Below, one piece after another: positions 45,001 to 53,942 of a DNA stretch of 64,000 bases. Below the pieces are notes generated by a model. That model searched no databases. It had not been told where the DNA came from and worked only from the letters and a program-made list of their open reading frames with translations. The first letter of the stretch is position 1. Every line of letters begins with the position of its first letter. Position numbers and translations under genes: made by a program. This DNA is from Nocardioides guangzhouensis (lineage in GTDB: Bacteria > Actinomycetota > Actinomycetes > Propionibacteriales > Nocardioidaceae), in assembly GCF_004519545.1 (NCBI RefSeq), contig NZ_SDKM01000003.1, positions 62,001 through 126,000 of the forward strand. The letters are read 5' to 3'.

Positions 45001-46387
45001 GGCGGAGGCCACCGACAGCGCCGGTCGGGCGCGCCGCCACCGCGGGATCGGCCAGCGCGGCCGTCCCGTCGCCGAGGTGCGCGAGCACGGCTCGCGCCAC
45101 GTCGGCGGCCTGGACCCGGATCTCCGGCATCGCGGTCGACTCCCACAGGTCGCCGCGCCGGAGCGAGCCGAGCGTCCACACGGGTGCGGCCGTCGGTCCG
45201 GTCACGCGGCCGGCCGGTCCGGTGGCCAGGCCCAGCCCGGCGGCACCGGGAGAGACCAGCCCCGCGGCGTACAGGGTGCCGAGCAGGGGGTCGGCCGCGA
45301 GGTCGGCGACCGGTCCGGTGCAGTTGACCACGGAGCCCACGTGCAGGGTCGTGCCGTCGGTCAGGCGTACGTCGAGACCGTCCGCGGTCTCCTCGACCTC
45401 GGCCACGGAGCCGACGTGCTGCACGAGTCGCCCGGCCTCGGCGACCGCGTCGAGCCGGGCCCGGGTCACCGGCGGCATGCGGTGCCGGTGGGCGTCCCAG
45501 GTGCGGGCGTCCTCGGCCAGGAACGCGCGCTTGTCGGCGTCGGGAAGCCGCTGCCAGACCGCGGTGGTGACGCTGCGGAGCCCGTCGATGGCCGGGCGCC
45601 AGTCGCCCGTGATCTCGAGGGTCTCGAGGACGTGCTCCTCGACCAGGCGGCGCAGGGACGGCAGGTCCGTGCAGTGCACCAGCCCGTTCGGCGGGTCGAC
45701 GGGCGGCGTGGTCGGCAGCCGGTGGGTTCGGGGGAGGACGCCGTGCCGGGAGGCGGCATGGAGGGCGCGCCCGGGACGGTCGGCGGTGATCGCGACGTCG
45801 ACCATGGTCAGGCCGGTGCCCACGAGCAGCACGTCGCCGTCGGGGAGGTCGGCCAGGGCGGCGGGCGCCCAGGGGTCCGGGACGAAGCGGGGGGAGGCAC
45901 GCAGCTCGTCGGGAGCCCAGGTCGCCGCCGGGCGGGTGCCGAGCGCCAGCACCACGGCGTCGGCTTCCAGCGGGTCGCCCGACGCGGTGCCGAGCAGCAG
46001 CCCGCCGTCGTGCTCCTCGACGCGGGTGACGGTGTCGTGCACCCGGGTCAGCCGGCCGGGGCCGGTGTCGGCGGCTCGGGCCAGCAGCGTGGCGAGGTAC
46101 GCGCCGTACCAGGCGCGGGGGACGAAGTCGTGCGGCTGGGCGTCCGGAGCGACGCTGCCGCGCAGCCAGCGCACCAGGTGGTCGGGCTCCTCGGCGTACG
46201 CGCTCATCCCGCTGGCCGGCACGTTGAGCAGGTGCCGGGTGTCGGGCGTGGAGTAGGCGACGCCGCGTCCGGTGGTCAGGTCGGGGTCGACGAGCAGCAC
46301 GTGGACCGGCTCGAGGGCCTCGCGCAGCAGGCGGGTGGCGGTCAGGGTGCCCGCGGCTCCCGCCCCCACGACGGCGACCGTCCTCAA
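44891..46387 (-). CDS. FAD/NAD(P)-binding protein (FAD-NAD(P)-binding type)
   Basis: The 498-residue protein begins TVAVVGAGAAGTLTATRLLR with an FAD-binding GxGxxG and continues VLLVDPDLTTGRGVAYST, DTRHLLNVPASGMS and PRAWYGAYLATLL, which match the FAD-NAD(P)-binding family typified by uncharacterised bacterial oxidoreductases. A second GVGTGL-type motif occurs in DGDVLLVGTGLTMVD. The TTG start is supported by GGAGGGAG eight bases before it and because it places the first beta strand at the very N-terminus. The disordered tail (ADPGPAGDRPDGRPAARP) overlaps rmuC. The substrate is unknown. Confidence 0.8.
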   Translation of the reverse strand: MRTVAVVGAGAAGTLTATRLLREALEPVHVLLVDPDLTTGRGVAYSTPDTRHLLNVPASGMSAYAEEPDHLVRWLRGSVAPDAQPHDFVPRAWYGAYLATLLARAADTGPGRLTRVHDTVTRVEEHDGGLLLGTASGDPLEADAVVLALGTRPAATWAPDELRASPRFVPDPWAPAALADLPDGDVLLVGTGLTMVDVAITADRPGRALHAASRHGVLPRTHRLPTTPPVDPPNGLVHCTDLPSLRRLVEEHVLETLEITGDWRPAIDGLRSVTTAVWQRLPDADKRAFLAEDARTWDAHRHRMPPVTRARLDAVAEAGRLVQHVGSVAEVEETADGLDVRLTDGTTLHVGSVVNCTGPVADLAADPLLGTLYAAGLVSPGAAGLGLATGPAGRVTGPTAAPVWTLGSLRRGDLWESTAMPEIRVQAADVARAVLAHLGDGTAALADPAVAARPTGAVGGLRHAASHESRNGAADPGPAGDRPDGRPAARPAAGPVAP

Positions 46388-46467
46388 CGTGCGCTCCCTC
46401 CGATAGGCAAGTGATCCGATCCAGATAGTAGACACATGACGTCCGGAACCCGGCATCGCCGTGCCGG

Positions 46468-47247
46468 TCAGTCCGTCAGGTCGGCCACCACCGGGGCGTG
46501 GTCGGAGGCACCCTTGCCGTCCCGCTCCTCGCGGTCGATGAACGCGCCGGTGACCCGCGCGGCCAGCGACGGCGAGCCGAGGATGAAGTCGATCCGCATG
46601 CCGCGGTTGCGCTCCCAGCGCTGGCGGAAGTAGTCCCAGTACGTGAAGACCCCCGGCCCGGGCGTGTGCGGCCGCACCACGTCGACGTACCCGTCCTCGA
46701 GGAAGCCGGCGAACGCCGCCCGCTCGCGCGGGGTCACGTGCGTGTCGTTGGCGTACGCCGCCATGTCGAACACGTCGTCGTCCTGCGGTGCGATGTTCCA
46801 GTCGCCAACCAGGGCGGTGTCGTCGTCGTGCCAGGCGCGGGCCGCGTCGCGCAGCCGGGCCAGCCAGTCGAGCTTGTAGAGGTAGTGAGGGTCGTCGATC
46901 TTGCGCCCGTTGGGGACGTACAGCGACCAGATCCGCACGCCGCCGCACACGGCGCCCAGGGCCCGCGCCTCGGCTGCCACCGGGTCGCCCCAGCCGGGCA
47001 TCCCCTCGAAGCCGACGGTGACGTCCTCGATGCCCACCCGGCTGACGATCGCGACGCCGTTCCACTGGTTGTGGCCGACCGAGGCGACCTCGTAGCCCAG
47101 TGACTGCAGCCCCATCAGCGGCAGCTGGTCCTCGCGGGCCTTGGTCTCCTGCAGGGCCAGCACGTCGACGTCGTGGCGCTCGAGGAACGCCTCGACGCGG
47201 TCGATCCGGCTGCGGAGCGAGTTGACGTTCCAGGTGGCGATGCGCAC
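46468..47247 (-). CDS. xthA: Exodeoxyribonuclease III
   Basis: The 259-residue protein matches ExoIII/AP endonuclease: RIATWNVNSLRSRIDRVEAF, LALQETKAREDQLP with the metal-binding Glu, VGDWNIAPQDDDV, and the C-terminal RIDFILGSPSL, then GKGASDHAPVVADL with the catalytic Asp-His pair. It acts in base-excision repair. It is transcribed toward the flavoprotein and rmuC genes, 80 bp apart. Confidence 0.94.
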   Translation of the reverse strand: MRIATWNVNSLRSRIDRVEAFLERHDVDVLALQETKAREDQLPLMGLQSLGYEVASVGHNQWNGVAIVSRVGIEDVTVGFEGMPGWGDPVAAEARALGAVCGGVRIWSLYVPNGRKIDDPHYLYKLDWLARLRDAARAWHDDDTALVGDWNIAPQDDDVFDMAAYANDTHVTPRERAAFAGFLEDGYVDVVRPHTPGPGVFTYWDYFRQRWERNRGMRIDFILGSPSLAARVTGAFIDREERDGKGASDHAPVVADLTD

Positions 47248-47281
47248 CCCGCGAGGGTAGCCGTGGCCAGGGCTGGGTCGT

Positions 47282-47349
47282 GCGGGACGTCATGCGATGT
47301 GGTCGGGCCAGCAGTCGGGCGAGCAGCCATTTCGTACGACGTCCCGCGC
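47282..47349. repeat. 68-bp imperfect inverted repeat
   Basis: Arms GCGGGACGTCATGCGA (47282-47297) and TCGTACGACGTCCCGC (47334-47349) pair at 14 of 16 positions around a 36-base centre. It lies between xthA and the LacI gene and abuts the 28-bp tandem repeats. It is a different family from the other palindromes in the window. Confidence 0.6.
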
Positions 47350-47352
47350 CGT

Positions 47353-47446
47353 TGGCCGAGGAGCGAGCGCCATCCGCCGCTGGTTGAGGAGCGAGCGCCA
47401 TCCGCCGCTGGTTGAGGAGCGAGCGCCAGCGAGCGTCTCGAAACCA
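47353..47446. repeat. 28-bp tandem units ending in a full REP-like element
   Basis: Units start at 47353, 47381 and 47409. The first two are 28 bp and share GAGGAGCGAGCGCCATCCGC; the first has TGGCC where the others have TGGTT. The third continues instead into GCCAGCGAGCGTCTCGAAAC, giving a complete element with ends TGGTTGAG and TCGAAACCA. A degenerate copy is at 14300-14336. Confidence 0.75.
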
Positions 47447-47532
47447 CGGCGCCGCGCAAGAGCTGGCCGCTCGGCGCGCAATTCGGGGCACCTCGGCCAG
47501 CAAGATCGGGCACCTGGGCGGGAGGTGGGGCG

Positions 47533-48549
47533 TCAGGCGCTGCGGGTGGCGGTGGAGGCGCGGGCGACCAGCTCGGGGGTGAAGGTGATCTGCTGGTGGG
47601 CGTGGTCCGGGTTGTCGACCTCGTCGAGGAGGAGCTCGGCGGCGGTGCGGCCGAGACGCATCCGGGGCTGGCGCACTGAGGTGAGGGGTACGGCGGCGGC
47701 GCCGGCGTACTCGATGTCGTCGTAGCCGACGATCGCGAGGTCGTCGGGGACGCGCACGCCGGAGGCCACGCACTGCTGGAGCAGGCCGAGCGCGAGCAGG
47801 TCGTTGGCGCAGAACGCGGCGGTCGGGCGGCGCTTGCTGGAGATGCCGAGCAGGCGCTCCGCGGCGAGGCGTCCCTCGCCGATGCTGAGCGAGGCGGTGT
47901 CGATGCGGGTGAGGTGGTCCTCGGAGAGGCCGGCGTCCTCGAGCGCGTCGAGGGATCCCTGGTGCCGGTCGCGGACCTGGCCGATCGACGACGGTCCGCC
48001 GATGAACGCGACCCGCTGGTGCCCGAGGTCGAGCAGGTGCTCCATCGCGAGCCGGCCGCCGAGCACGTCGTCGACCGCCACCGAGCAGTGCGTCTCCCGC
48101 GAGCGGATCCGGTCGACGATCACGATCGGGGTCCCCCGACCGGAGATCAGGTCGAGGGTCTGGGAGTCGGGGTCGACCGGGGTGACCAGGACGCCGGCGA
48201 CGCGCTGCTCCTCCAGCCGCGTGAGGTAGGCGTTCTCGCGGTCGACCCGGTTGTCGCTGTTGCACATGAACAGCGAGAGGTCCTTCTCCGCGACGGTCTC
48301 CTCGACCCCGCGCGAGACGTCGGTGAAGAACGGGTTGGAGGCGTCGAGCACGACGTAGGCCAGCGTGCGGGAGCGGCCCGCGCGCAGCTGGCGGGCCGAC
48401 TCGTTGGGCACGAACCCGAGGTCGCTCATCACCTGCTCGACGCGGGCGCGGGTCCGCGCGCTGACCCGGTCGGGGTGGTTGAGCACGTTGGAGACCGTGC
48501 CCAGCGAGACGCCGGCGGCCACGGCGATGTCCTTGACGCCCACAGCCAT
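47533..48549 (-). CDS. LacI-family regulator of the rhamnose operon
   Basis: The 338-residue protein has the LacI headpiece (VKDIAVAAGVSLGTVSNVLN, residues 5-24), the hinge helix ending LRAGRSRTLAYV, and a ribose-binding-like effector domain with FFTDVSRGVEETVAE, GRLAMEHLLDLGHQRVAFIG and FCANDLLALGLLQQ. It diverges from a rhamnose import and breakdown operon, and a LacI-type palindrome sits at that operon's transcription start. Repression relieved by L-rhamnose or a derivative is the natural inference. The ATG is preceded by the short divergent promoter region. Confidence 0.9.
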   Translation of the reverse strand: MAVGVKDIAVAAGVSLGTVSNVLNHPDRVSARTRARVEQVMSDLGFVPNESARQLRAGRSRTLAYVVLDASNPFFTDVSRGVEETVAEKDLSLFMCNSDNRVDRENAYLTRLEEQRVAGVLVTPVDPDSQTLDLISGRGTPIVIVDRIRSRETHCSVAVDDVLGGRLAMEHLLDLGHQRVAFIGGPSSIGQVRDRHQGSLDALEDAGLSEDHLTRIDTASLSIGEGRLAAERLLGISSKRRPTAAFCANDLLALGLLQQCVASGVRVPDDLAIVGYDDIEYAGAAAVPLTSVRQPRMRLGRTAAELLLDEVDNPDHAHQQITFTPELVARASTATRSA

Positions 48550-48684
48550 GCGACCACCCCGTCCCGCGACCCCTTGCCGGGTCGACCTAAAACGTTACGA
48601 CGCTTCCTGCGTCTCGCACGACTGTAGCGACTTCCACCTGTCTACGCAGGTGGAGACCCGTTCAGGCCAAATCTCTGGCGAGCC

Positions 48685-48735
48685 TTGACGTGTGGCGACG
48701 GTCACGTTACGTTAGCCAAACTTGAAACCTTTCAA
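48685..48735 (+). promoter_or_regulatory. Rhamnose operon promoter with LacI-type operator
   Basis: TTGACG (48685-48690) and TACGTT (48708-48713) are spaced 17 bp. Immediately after, TTGAAACCTTTCAA (48722-48735) has perfect six-base arms and would cover the transcription start. A bound LacI dimer there would block initiation. AACGTTACG near 48591 and ACGTTACGTT near 48704 are weaker related sequences. Confidence 0.7.
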
Positions 48736-48756
48736 TCACGACAACCGGAGGTTCCG

Positions 48757-50274
48757 ATGACGGCAGGAAGCGGCGAGGTGGTCCTCGCTCTCCGCGACGT
48801 CTCGAAGTCGTTCGGGCCGGTCGTGGCCCTGCGCTCCGGGCGCATCGAGGCCCGGACCGGATCGATCCACGCACTGGTGGGGGAGAACGGCGCCGGCAAG
48901 TCCACGCTGGTCAAGATCGTCGCCGGCGTGCACCGCCGCGACGCGGGGGAGTTCCTGCTCGGCGGGGAGGAGGTCGACTTCGGGAGCACCGCCGAGTCCA
49001 AGGACGCAGGCGTCGCGGTGATCTACCAGGAGCCGACCCTGTTCCCGGACCTGTCGGTCACCGAGAACATCTTCATGGGCCGCCAGCCCACCGGCCGCGG
49101 TCGGCGGATCGACCGGGCCGCGATGTACGCCGAGACGGAGCGCCTGTTCGCCCGGCTCGGCGTCCACATCGACCCGCGCCGCCCGGCGCTCGGGCTCTCG
49201 ATCGCCGACCAGCAGATCCTCGAGATCGCCAAGGCCATCTCGCTCGACGCGCGGCTGCTGATCATGGACGAGCCCACCGCCGCCCTGAGCGGCGTCGAGG
49301 TGGACCGCCTCTTCGCGGTCGCCCGCAGCCTCCGGGACGAGGGCCGCGCCCTGATCTTCATCTCCCACCGCTTCGACGAGGTCTTCGGTCTCTGCGACAC
49401 GATCACCGTGATGCGCGACGGCTCGTACGTCGACACGGTGGCCGCCGCCGGGACCTCCGTCGACGGCATCGTCTCGATGATGGTCGGCCGCGAGGTGGGC
49501 GACCTCTTCCCCAAGACGCCCGCCGAGCTCGGCGAGCCGGTGCTGAAGGTCGAGGGCCTCAGCTCCGCCGGCCTCTTCCACGACGTGTCCTTCGAGGTCC
49601 GGGCCGGCGAGATCGTCGGCCTGGCCGGGCTGGTCGGTGCCGGCCGCAGCGAGGTGGCCCGCGCCGTCTTCGGCGTCGACCGCTACGACGCCGGCACGGT
49701 CACCCTCGACGGGACGTCCGTCCCGAAGCACAATCCGCGCGCCGCCATCCACCGCGGCATCGCGTTCATCCCCGAGGACCGCCGCAAGCAGGGCCTGGTC
49801 ACCGACGCCTCCGTGGCCCGCAACATCGCGGGCGTGATCCGCGGCGGGCTCAGCCGGTTCGGCCTGCTCACCGGCAGCGACGAGGGCAGGGCCGCCCGGC
49901 CGTGGGCCGAGAAGCTCGAGGTGAAGACCAGCGCGCTGGACATGACCGCCGCGACCATGAGCGGCGGCAACCAGCAGAAGGTCGTCATCGCCAAGTGGCT
50001 CGCGACCGACCCGAGGCTGCTGATCATCGACGAGCCCACCCGCGGCATCGACGTCGGCACCAAGGCCGAGGTGCACCGCCTGCTCTCCGAGCTGGCCGGC
50101 CAGGGGATGGCGATCCTGATGATCTCCTCCGAGCTGCCCGAGGTTCTCGGCATGGCCGACCGGGTGCTCGTGCTCTGCGAGGGCCGCCTGACCGCCGACA
50201 TCCCGCGCGACCAGGCCACCCCGGAGAACGTCATGCGCGCCGCCACCCAGACCCACCAGGAGGCCTCGGCATGA
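48757..50274 (+). CDS. rhaT: Rhamnose ABC transporter ATP-binding protein (RbsA-type)
   Basis: The 505-residue protein has two fused ATPase domains. The first has GENGAGKST, SIADQQILEIAKAISLDARL and MDEPTAALSG. The second has GLVGAGRSE, MSGGNQQKVVIAKWLATDP and IDEPTRGIDVGTKAE, the usual degenerate pair of the CUT2 family. It energises the two permeases that follow. The gene neighbourhood (mutarotase, isomerase, kinase, aldolase) makes L-rhamnose the likely sugar. The ATG follows CCGGAGG; the next gene overlaps by four bases (ATGA). Confidence 0.9.
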   Translation: MTAGSGEVVLALRDVSKSFGPVVALRSGRIEARTGSIHALVGENGAGKSTLVKIVAGVHRRDAGEFLLGGEEVDFGSTAESKDAGVAVIYQEPTLFPDLSVTENIFMGRQPTGRGRRIDRAAMYAETERLFARLGVHIDPRRPALGLSIADQQILEIAKAISLDARLLIMDEPTAALSGVEVDRLFAVARSLRDEGRALIFISHRFDEVFGLCDTITVMRDGSYVDTVAAAGTSVDGIVSMMVGREVGDLFPKTPAELGEPVLKVEGLSSAGLFHDVSFEVRAGEIVGLAGLVGAGRSEVARAVFGVDRYDAGTVTLDGTSVPKHNPRAAIHRGIAFIPEDRRKQGLVTDASVARNIAGVIRGGLSRFGLLTGSDEGRAARPWAEKLEVKTSALDMTAATMSGGNQQKVVIAKWLATDPRLLIIDEPTRGIDVGTKAEVHRLLSELAGQGMAILMISSELPEVLGMADRVLVLCEGRLTADIPRDQATPENVMRAATQTHQEASA

Positions 50275-51350
50275 GTGACGTGACCATCAGGCCCGACGAG
50301 CCGCACCTCTCGACCGCCGAGGTCGAGCGGCTGGTCGAGCCGAGCCGTCAGCCGCGCGCGCTGCTCTGGTTCAACACGATCGTCCGCTCGCGCGAGATGT
50401 CGATCTTCCTGGTCCTGGTCCTGGTGGTCGCGGCCGCGACGATCAAGACCCCGAGCTTCCTGTTCAGCGCCAACTCGTGGCGCGACCTGCTGCTCACCCC
50501 GTCGATCCTGCTGCTGCTCGCGGCCGGCCAGGCGGTCGTGATCATCACCCGCAACGTCGACCTGTCGGTCGGCTCGGTGCTCGCGCTCACGGCGTACCTC
50601 ACCGGCCGCCTGTTCGTCGACAACCCGGGCATCCCGATCGTCGTGGTGTTCCTCGCCGGGATCGCCTTCGGTGCGGTGCTGGGCCTGGTCAACGGCCTGC
50701 TGGTCGGGCTGGCGAAGGTGCCGGCGCTGGTGATCACGCTGGGCACGCTCTACATCTACCGCGGGCTCGTGCTGTCGTGGGCCGGTAGCGACCGGATCAA
50801 CGCCAGCGACATGCCGGAGGGCTTCCTCAGCCTCGGCACCAAGTCGGTGCTCGGCTTCCCGGTGCTGTTCCTCATCGCTGCGGTCGTGGTCGGCGTGGTC
50901 GGCTACTACCTGCACAGCCACCGGGGCGGCCGCGAGCTCTACGCGATCGGCTCCGACCCAGACGCCGCGGTCCTCTACGGCCTGCAGGTGCGCCGCCGGG
51001 TGATCGCCGCGTTCGTCCTCAGCGGCAGCCTGGCCGGCCTGGCCGGCGTCGTGTACGCCGCCCGCTACGGCACCGTCTCGGCGGGCGCCGGCGCCGGCAT
51101 CGAGCTCGAGGCCGTGGCCGCCGTGGTCATCGGCGGCGTGGCGATCTTCGGCGGCAGCGGCACCGTCTGGGGCGCCGCGCTCGGCGCGATCCTCCTGGTC
51201 ACCATCGACCGGGCCCTGCCGATCCTCGGCATCCCCGACTTCTGGCAGCGCGCCGTCGTGGGTGGCCTGATCCTCAGCGCGATCGTCCTCGACCGGGTGC
51301 TCTCCGCCCGGCAGGCCCGCAAGCTCGTCGAAGCGAGGGAAGAGTCATGA
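50271..51350 (+). CDS. rhaP: Rhamnose ABC transporter permease
   Basis: The 359-residue CUT2-family permease has eight or more helices, with VIITRNVDLSVGSVLALTAY and GLAKVPALVITLGTLYIYRG as the conserved family core and GGVAIFGGSGTVWGAALGAI near the end. It forms the channel with the next gene. It overlaps both neighbours by four bases. The segment SDRINASDMPEGFLSLGT is an extracytoplasmic loop seen in rhamnose-type permeases. Confidence 0.9.
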   Translation: MSDVTIRPDEPHLSTAEVERLVEPSRQPRALLWFNTIVRSREMSIFLVLVLVVAAATIKTPSFLFSANSWRDLLLTPSILLLLAAGQAVVIITRNVDLSVGSVLALTAYLTGRLFVDNPGIPIVVVFLAGIAFGAVLGLVNGLLVGLAKVPALVITLGTLYIYRGLVLSWAGSDRINASDMPEGFLSLGTKSVLGFPVLFLIAAVVVGVVGYYLHSHRGGRELYAIGSDPDAAVLYGLQVRRRVIAAFVLSGSLAGLAGVVYAARYGTVSAGAGAGIELEAVAAVVIGGVAIFGGSGTVWGAALGAILLVTIDRALPILGIPDFWQRAVVGGLILSAIVLDRVLSARQARKLVEAREES

Positions 51351-52408
51351 GCAGCACGCGCGCCTACCCGGCGTACTCCCGGCCCCTGTGGCAGCGCTGG
51401 CTGTTCACTCGCGAGACCGCGGTGATCGCCCTGCTGCTGGCGGTCTGGTTCTACTCCGTGAACAACGTGCAGTTCTTCGACGGACCGCTCACGATCACCT
51501 ACCTGCTGCTCGACATGACGCCGATCCTGCTGATCGCGCTGCCGATGACGCTGATCATCGTCACCGGCGAGATCGACCTCTCGGTGGCCAGCGTGGTGGG
51601 GCTCTCCAGCGTCCTGGTCGGCGTCCTCCACGAGGCTGGCTGGTCGATCCCGGCGGCGGGCCTGCTCGCCCTGGTCGTCGGCCTCCTCTGCGGCGCCCTC
51701 AACGGCTTCCTTGTGGCGTACGTCGGGCTCCCGTCGCTCGCGGTCACCATCGGCACGCTCGCGCTCTACCGCGGGCTCGCGGTCGGCCTGCTCGGCACCA
51801 AGGCGGTCACCGACTTCCCCGAGAAGTGGACCGACCGTGCCACCGAGAAGATCGGCGAGACGCCATACCCGCAGGTGATCGTGCTGGTCGCGGTCCTGGC
51901 CGTGGTGTTCGCTTTCCTGCTGCACTTCACGGCGTTCGGCCGCGGCATCTACGACATCGGCCTCAACACCGAGGCCGCGCGCTTCACCGGCGTGGACGTC
52001 CAGCGCACCAAGCTGGTCCTGTTCATGCTCGCCGGCGTCGTCTCGGCCCTGGCCGGCATCTACTACACCCTGCGGTTCGGCAGCGCCCGTGGTGACAACG
52101 CCACCGGCCTGGAGCTCCGCGTGATCGCCGCCGTCCTCCTCGGAGGCGTGTCGATCTTCGGCGGCCGGGGCCGCCTGCACGGCGTGATCGCCGGCGTCCT
52201 GTTGATCGGCGTCCTGGCCGCGGCCCTGCGGCTCGAGGGCCAGACCGTCAACGTCATCAACATCATCATCGGGCTGCTCCTCGTGGTCTCGGTGGTGTCC
52301 ACCAGCGTCCTGGATTGGGTCATGAAGACGACCGCGGCCAGGCGGAACACCCGGGGCTCGAGCCCCACGGACGCGCCCGCGGGCGTGGCAACTCAAGGAA
52401 GGCACTGA
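51347..52408 (+). CDS. rhaQ: Rhamnose ABC transporter permease
   Basis: The 353-residue partner permease has LPMTLIIVTGEIDLSVASVV and AYVGLPSLAVTIGTLALYRG plus GGVSIFGGRGRLHGVIAGVL, matching the CUT2 core. Its C-terminal tail is Arg/Pro-rich and cytoplasmic. Two different permeases in one operon are characteristic of rhamnose importers (RhaP and RhaQ); which of the two genes corresponds to which name is not certain. Confidence 0.88.
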   Translation: MSSTRAYPAYSRPLWQRWLFTRETAVIALLLAVWFYSVNNVQFFDGPLTITYLLLDMTPILLIALPMTLIIVTGEIDLSVASVVGLSSVLVGVLHEAGWSIPAAGLLALVVGLLCGALNGFLVAYVGLPSLAVTIGTLALYRGLAVGLLGTKAVTDFPEKWTDRATEKIGETPYPQVIVLVAVLAVVFAFLLHFTAFGRGIYDIGLNTEAARFTGVDVQRTKLVLFMLAGVVSALAGIYYTLRFGSARGDNATGLELRVIAAVLLGGVSIFGGRGRLHGVIAGVLLIGVLAAALRLEGQTVNVINIIIGLLLVVSVVSTSVLDWVMKTTAARRNTRGSSPTDAPAGVATQGRH

Positions 52409-52410
52409 CC

Positions 52411-53439
52411 ATGAAGCTCTTCTCGAAGCGGACAACCGCGGTCGCGTCGCTGGTGCTGGCGAGCGCCATGATGCTCACCGCCTGCGGTGGCGACGACGCC
52501 TCCGGCAGCGGCGGTGGGGACGGCGGCGACATCCGCGTGACGTTCCTCCCGAAGAACCTCGGCAACCCCTACTTCGACACCTCTGACGCCGGCGGCAAGG
52601 CCGCGGTCGAGGAGTTCGGCGGGACGTTCGAGGAGGTCGGCCCGCAGGAGGCCAGCCCCGACGCCCAGGTCGAGTACATCAACACCGCCGCGCAGCAGCA
52701 GGTGAGCGCGCTGGTGGTCTCGGCCAACGACCCGAAGGCGATCTGCGACGCGCTGAACGAGGCTCGGGACGCCGGCACCAACGTGGTGACCTTCGACTCC
52801 GACACCGAGGCCGATTGCCGCGACGTGTTCGTGAACCAGGCCAGCGCCGAGGGCATCGCCAAGGTCCAGGTCGACATGATCGCCGACCAGATCGGTGACG
52901 CGGGCGAGATCGCGATCCTGTCCGCCTCGGCGAACGCGACCAACCAGAACGCCTGGATCGAGACGATGAAGAAGGAGCTGGCCGCGAGCCACCCGAACAT
53001 CAAGCTCGTCGACACCGTCTACGGCGACGACGACGACCAGACCTCGTTCGACAAGACCGCGGCGCTGCTGCAGTCGCACCCGAACCTGAAGGGCATCATC
53101 TCCCCGACCACGGTCGGCATCGCGGCGGCCGCCCGCTACCTGTCCGACTCGGACAAGCAGGGCAAGGTCGCGCTGACCGGCCTGGGCACCCCGAACCAGA
53201 TGCGGGAGTACGTCAAGAACGGCACCGTGACCGAGTTCGCGCTGTGGAACCCCGAGGACCTCGGCTACCTGGCCGCGTGGACCGCGAAGGCGCTGGTCGA
53301 CGGCGACATCAAGGGCGACGAGGGCGACACCTTCAAGGCCGGGAAGCTCGGCGAGTACACCGTCGGCGCCGACGGCGAGGTCCTGCTCGGCGACCCGTTC
53401 AAGTTCAACAAGGACAACATCGACGACTTCGACTTCTGA
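52411..53439 (+). CDS. rhaS: Rhamnose-binding lipoprotein
   Basis: The 342-residue protein has a lipoprotein signal (ASLVLASAMMLTAC, Cys at about residue 25) and a type I periplasmic-binding fold: IRVTFLPKNLGNPYFDTSDA, SALVVSANDPKAICDALNEA and NLKGIISPTTVGIAAAARYL. This resembles the rhamnose/autoinducer-2-like binding proteins. It supplies the permeases upstream. A very stable hairpin right after the gene should help to raise its mRNA level over the downstream enzyme genes. Confidence 0.9.
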   Translation: MKLFSKRTTAVASLVLASAMMLTACGGDDASGSGGGDGGDIRVTFLPKNLGNPYFDTSDAGGKAAVEEFGGTFEEVGPQEASPDAQVEYINTAAQQQVSALVVSANDPKAICDALNEARDAGTNVVTFDSDTEADCRDVFVNQASAEGIAKVQVDMIADQIGDAGEIAILSASANATNQNAWIETMKKELAASHPNIKLVDTVYGDDDDQTSFDKTAALLQSHPNLKGIISPTTVGIAAAARYLSDSDKQGKVALTGLGTPNQMREYVKNGTVTEFALWNPEDLGYLAAWTAKALVDGDIKGDEGDTFKAGKLGEYTVGADGEVLLGDPFKFNKDNIDDFDF

Positions 53440-53470
53440 TCCCACCCGATCAGGGAGTCGTCCCCAGTCC

Positions 53471-53510
53471 GGGGTGCCGGCCGGTCACCGGTTGTGCCGG
53501 CCGGCACCCC
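53471..53510 (+). other. Perfect 14-bp intra-operon hairpin after the rhamnose-binding gene
   Basis: Arms GGGGTGCCGGCCGG (53471-53484) and CCGGCCGGCACCCC (53497-53510) enclose 12 bases and lack a T tract. It separates transport from catabolic genes and probably stabilises or partly terminates the message. Confidence 0.65.
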
Positions 53511-53575
53511 ACACCACCCGCTCCTGACCCCACCTCCGCCCACCCCTCCGTTCCACCCAGCCGAAGGAGGCTGCC

Positions 53576-53935
53576 GTGCACCGCGTCTGCTTCCAGCTCC
53601 AGGTCCGGCCCGACCGGATCGAGGAGTACGTCGAGCGCCACGCCGCCGTGTGGCCCGACATGCTCCGGTCCCTCGCCGAGCACGGCTGGCACAATTACTC
53701 GCTCTTCCTCCGCGACGACGGCCTGCTCATCGGGTACGTCGAGACGCCCTCGATCGAGGACGCGGTCGCGGGCATGGCCGCCACGGACGTCAACGCCCGC
53801 TGGCAGGCCGAGATGGCGGAGCTCTTCGAGGACCTCGGCGACGCGCGCCCCGACACCGGCTTCGTGCAGCTGCGGGAGGTCTTCCACCTCGAGGACCAGC
53901 TCGGGCGCCTCGACGGCACGACGACAGGCAAGTGA
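53576..53935 (+). CDS. rhaM: L-rhamnose mutarotase
   Basis: The 119-residue protein matches RhaM: VCFQLQVRPDRIEEYVERHA, then VWPDMLRSLAEHGWHNYSLF with the catalytic His, and RWQAEMAELFED. It equilibrates alpha and beta anomers of L-rhamnose before isomerisation. The GTG start is preceded by GAAGGAGG. The isomerase gene begins eight bases later. Confidence 0.93.
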   Translation: MHRVCFQLQVRPDRIEEYVERHAAVWPDMLRSLAEHGWHNYSLFLRDDGLLIGYVETPSIEDAVAGMAATDVNARWQAEMAELFEDLGDARPDTGFVQLREVFHLEDQLGRLDGTTTGK

Positions 53936-53942
53936 GAGAGAC

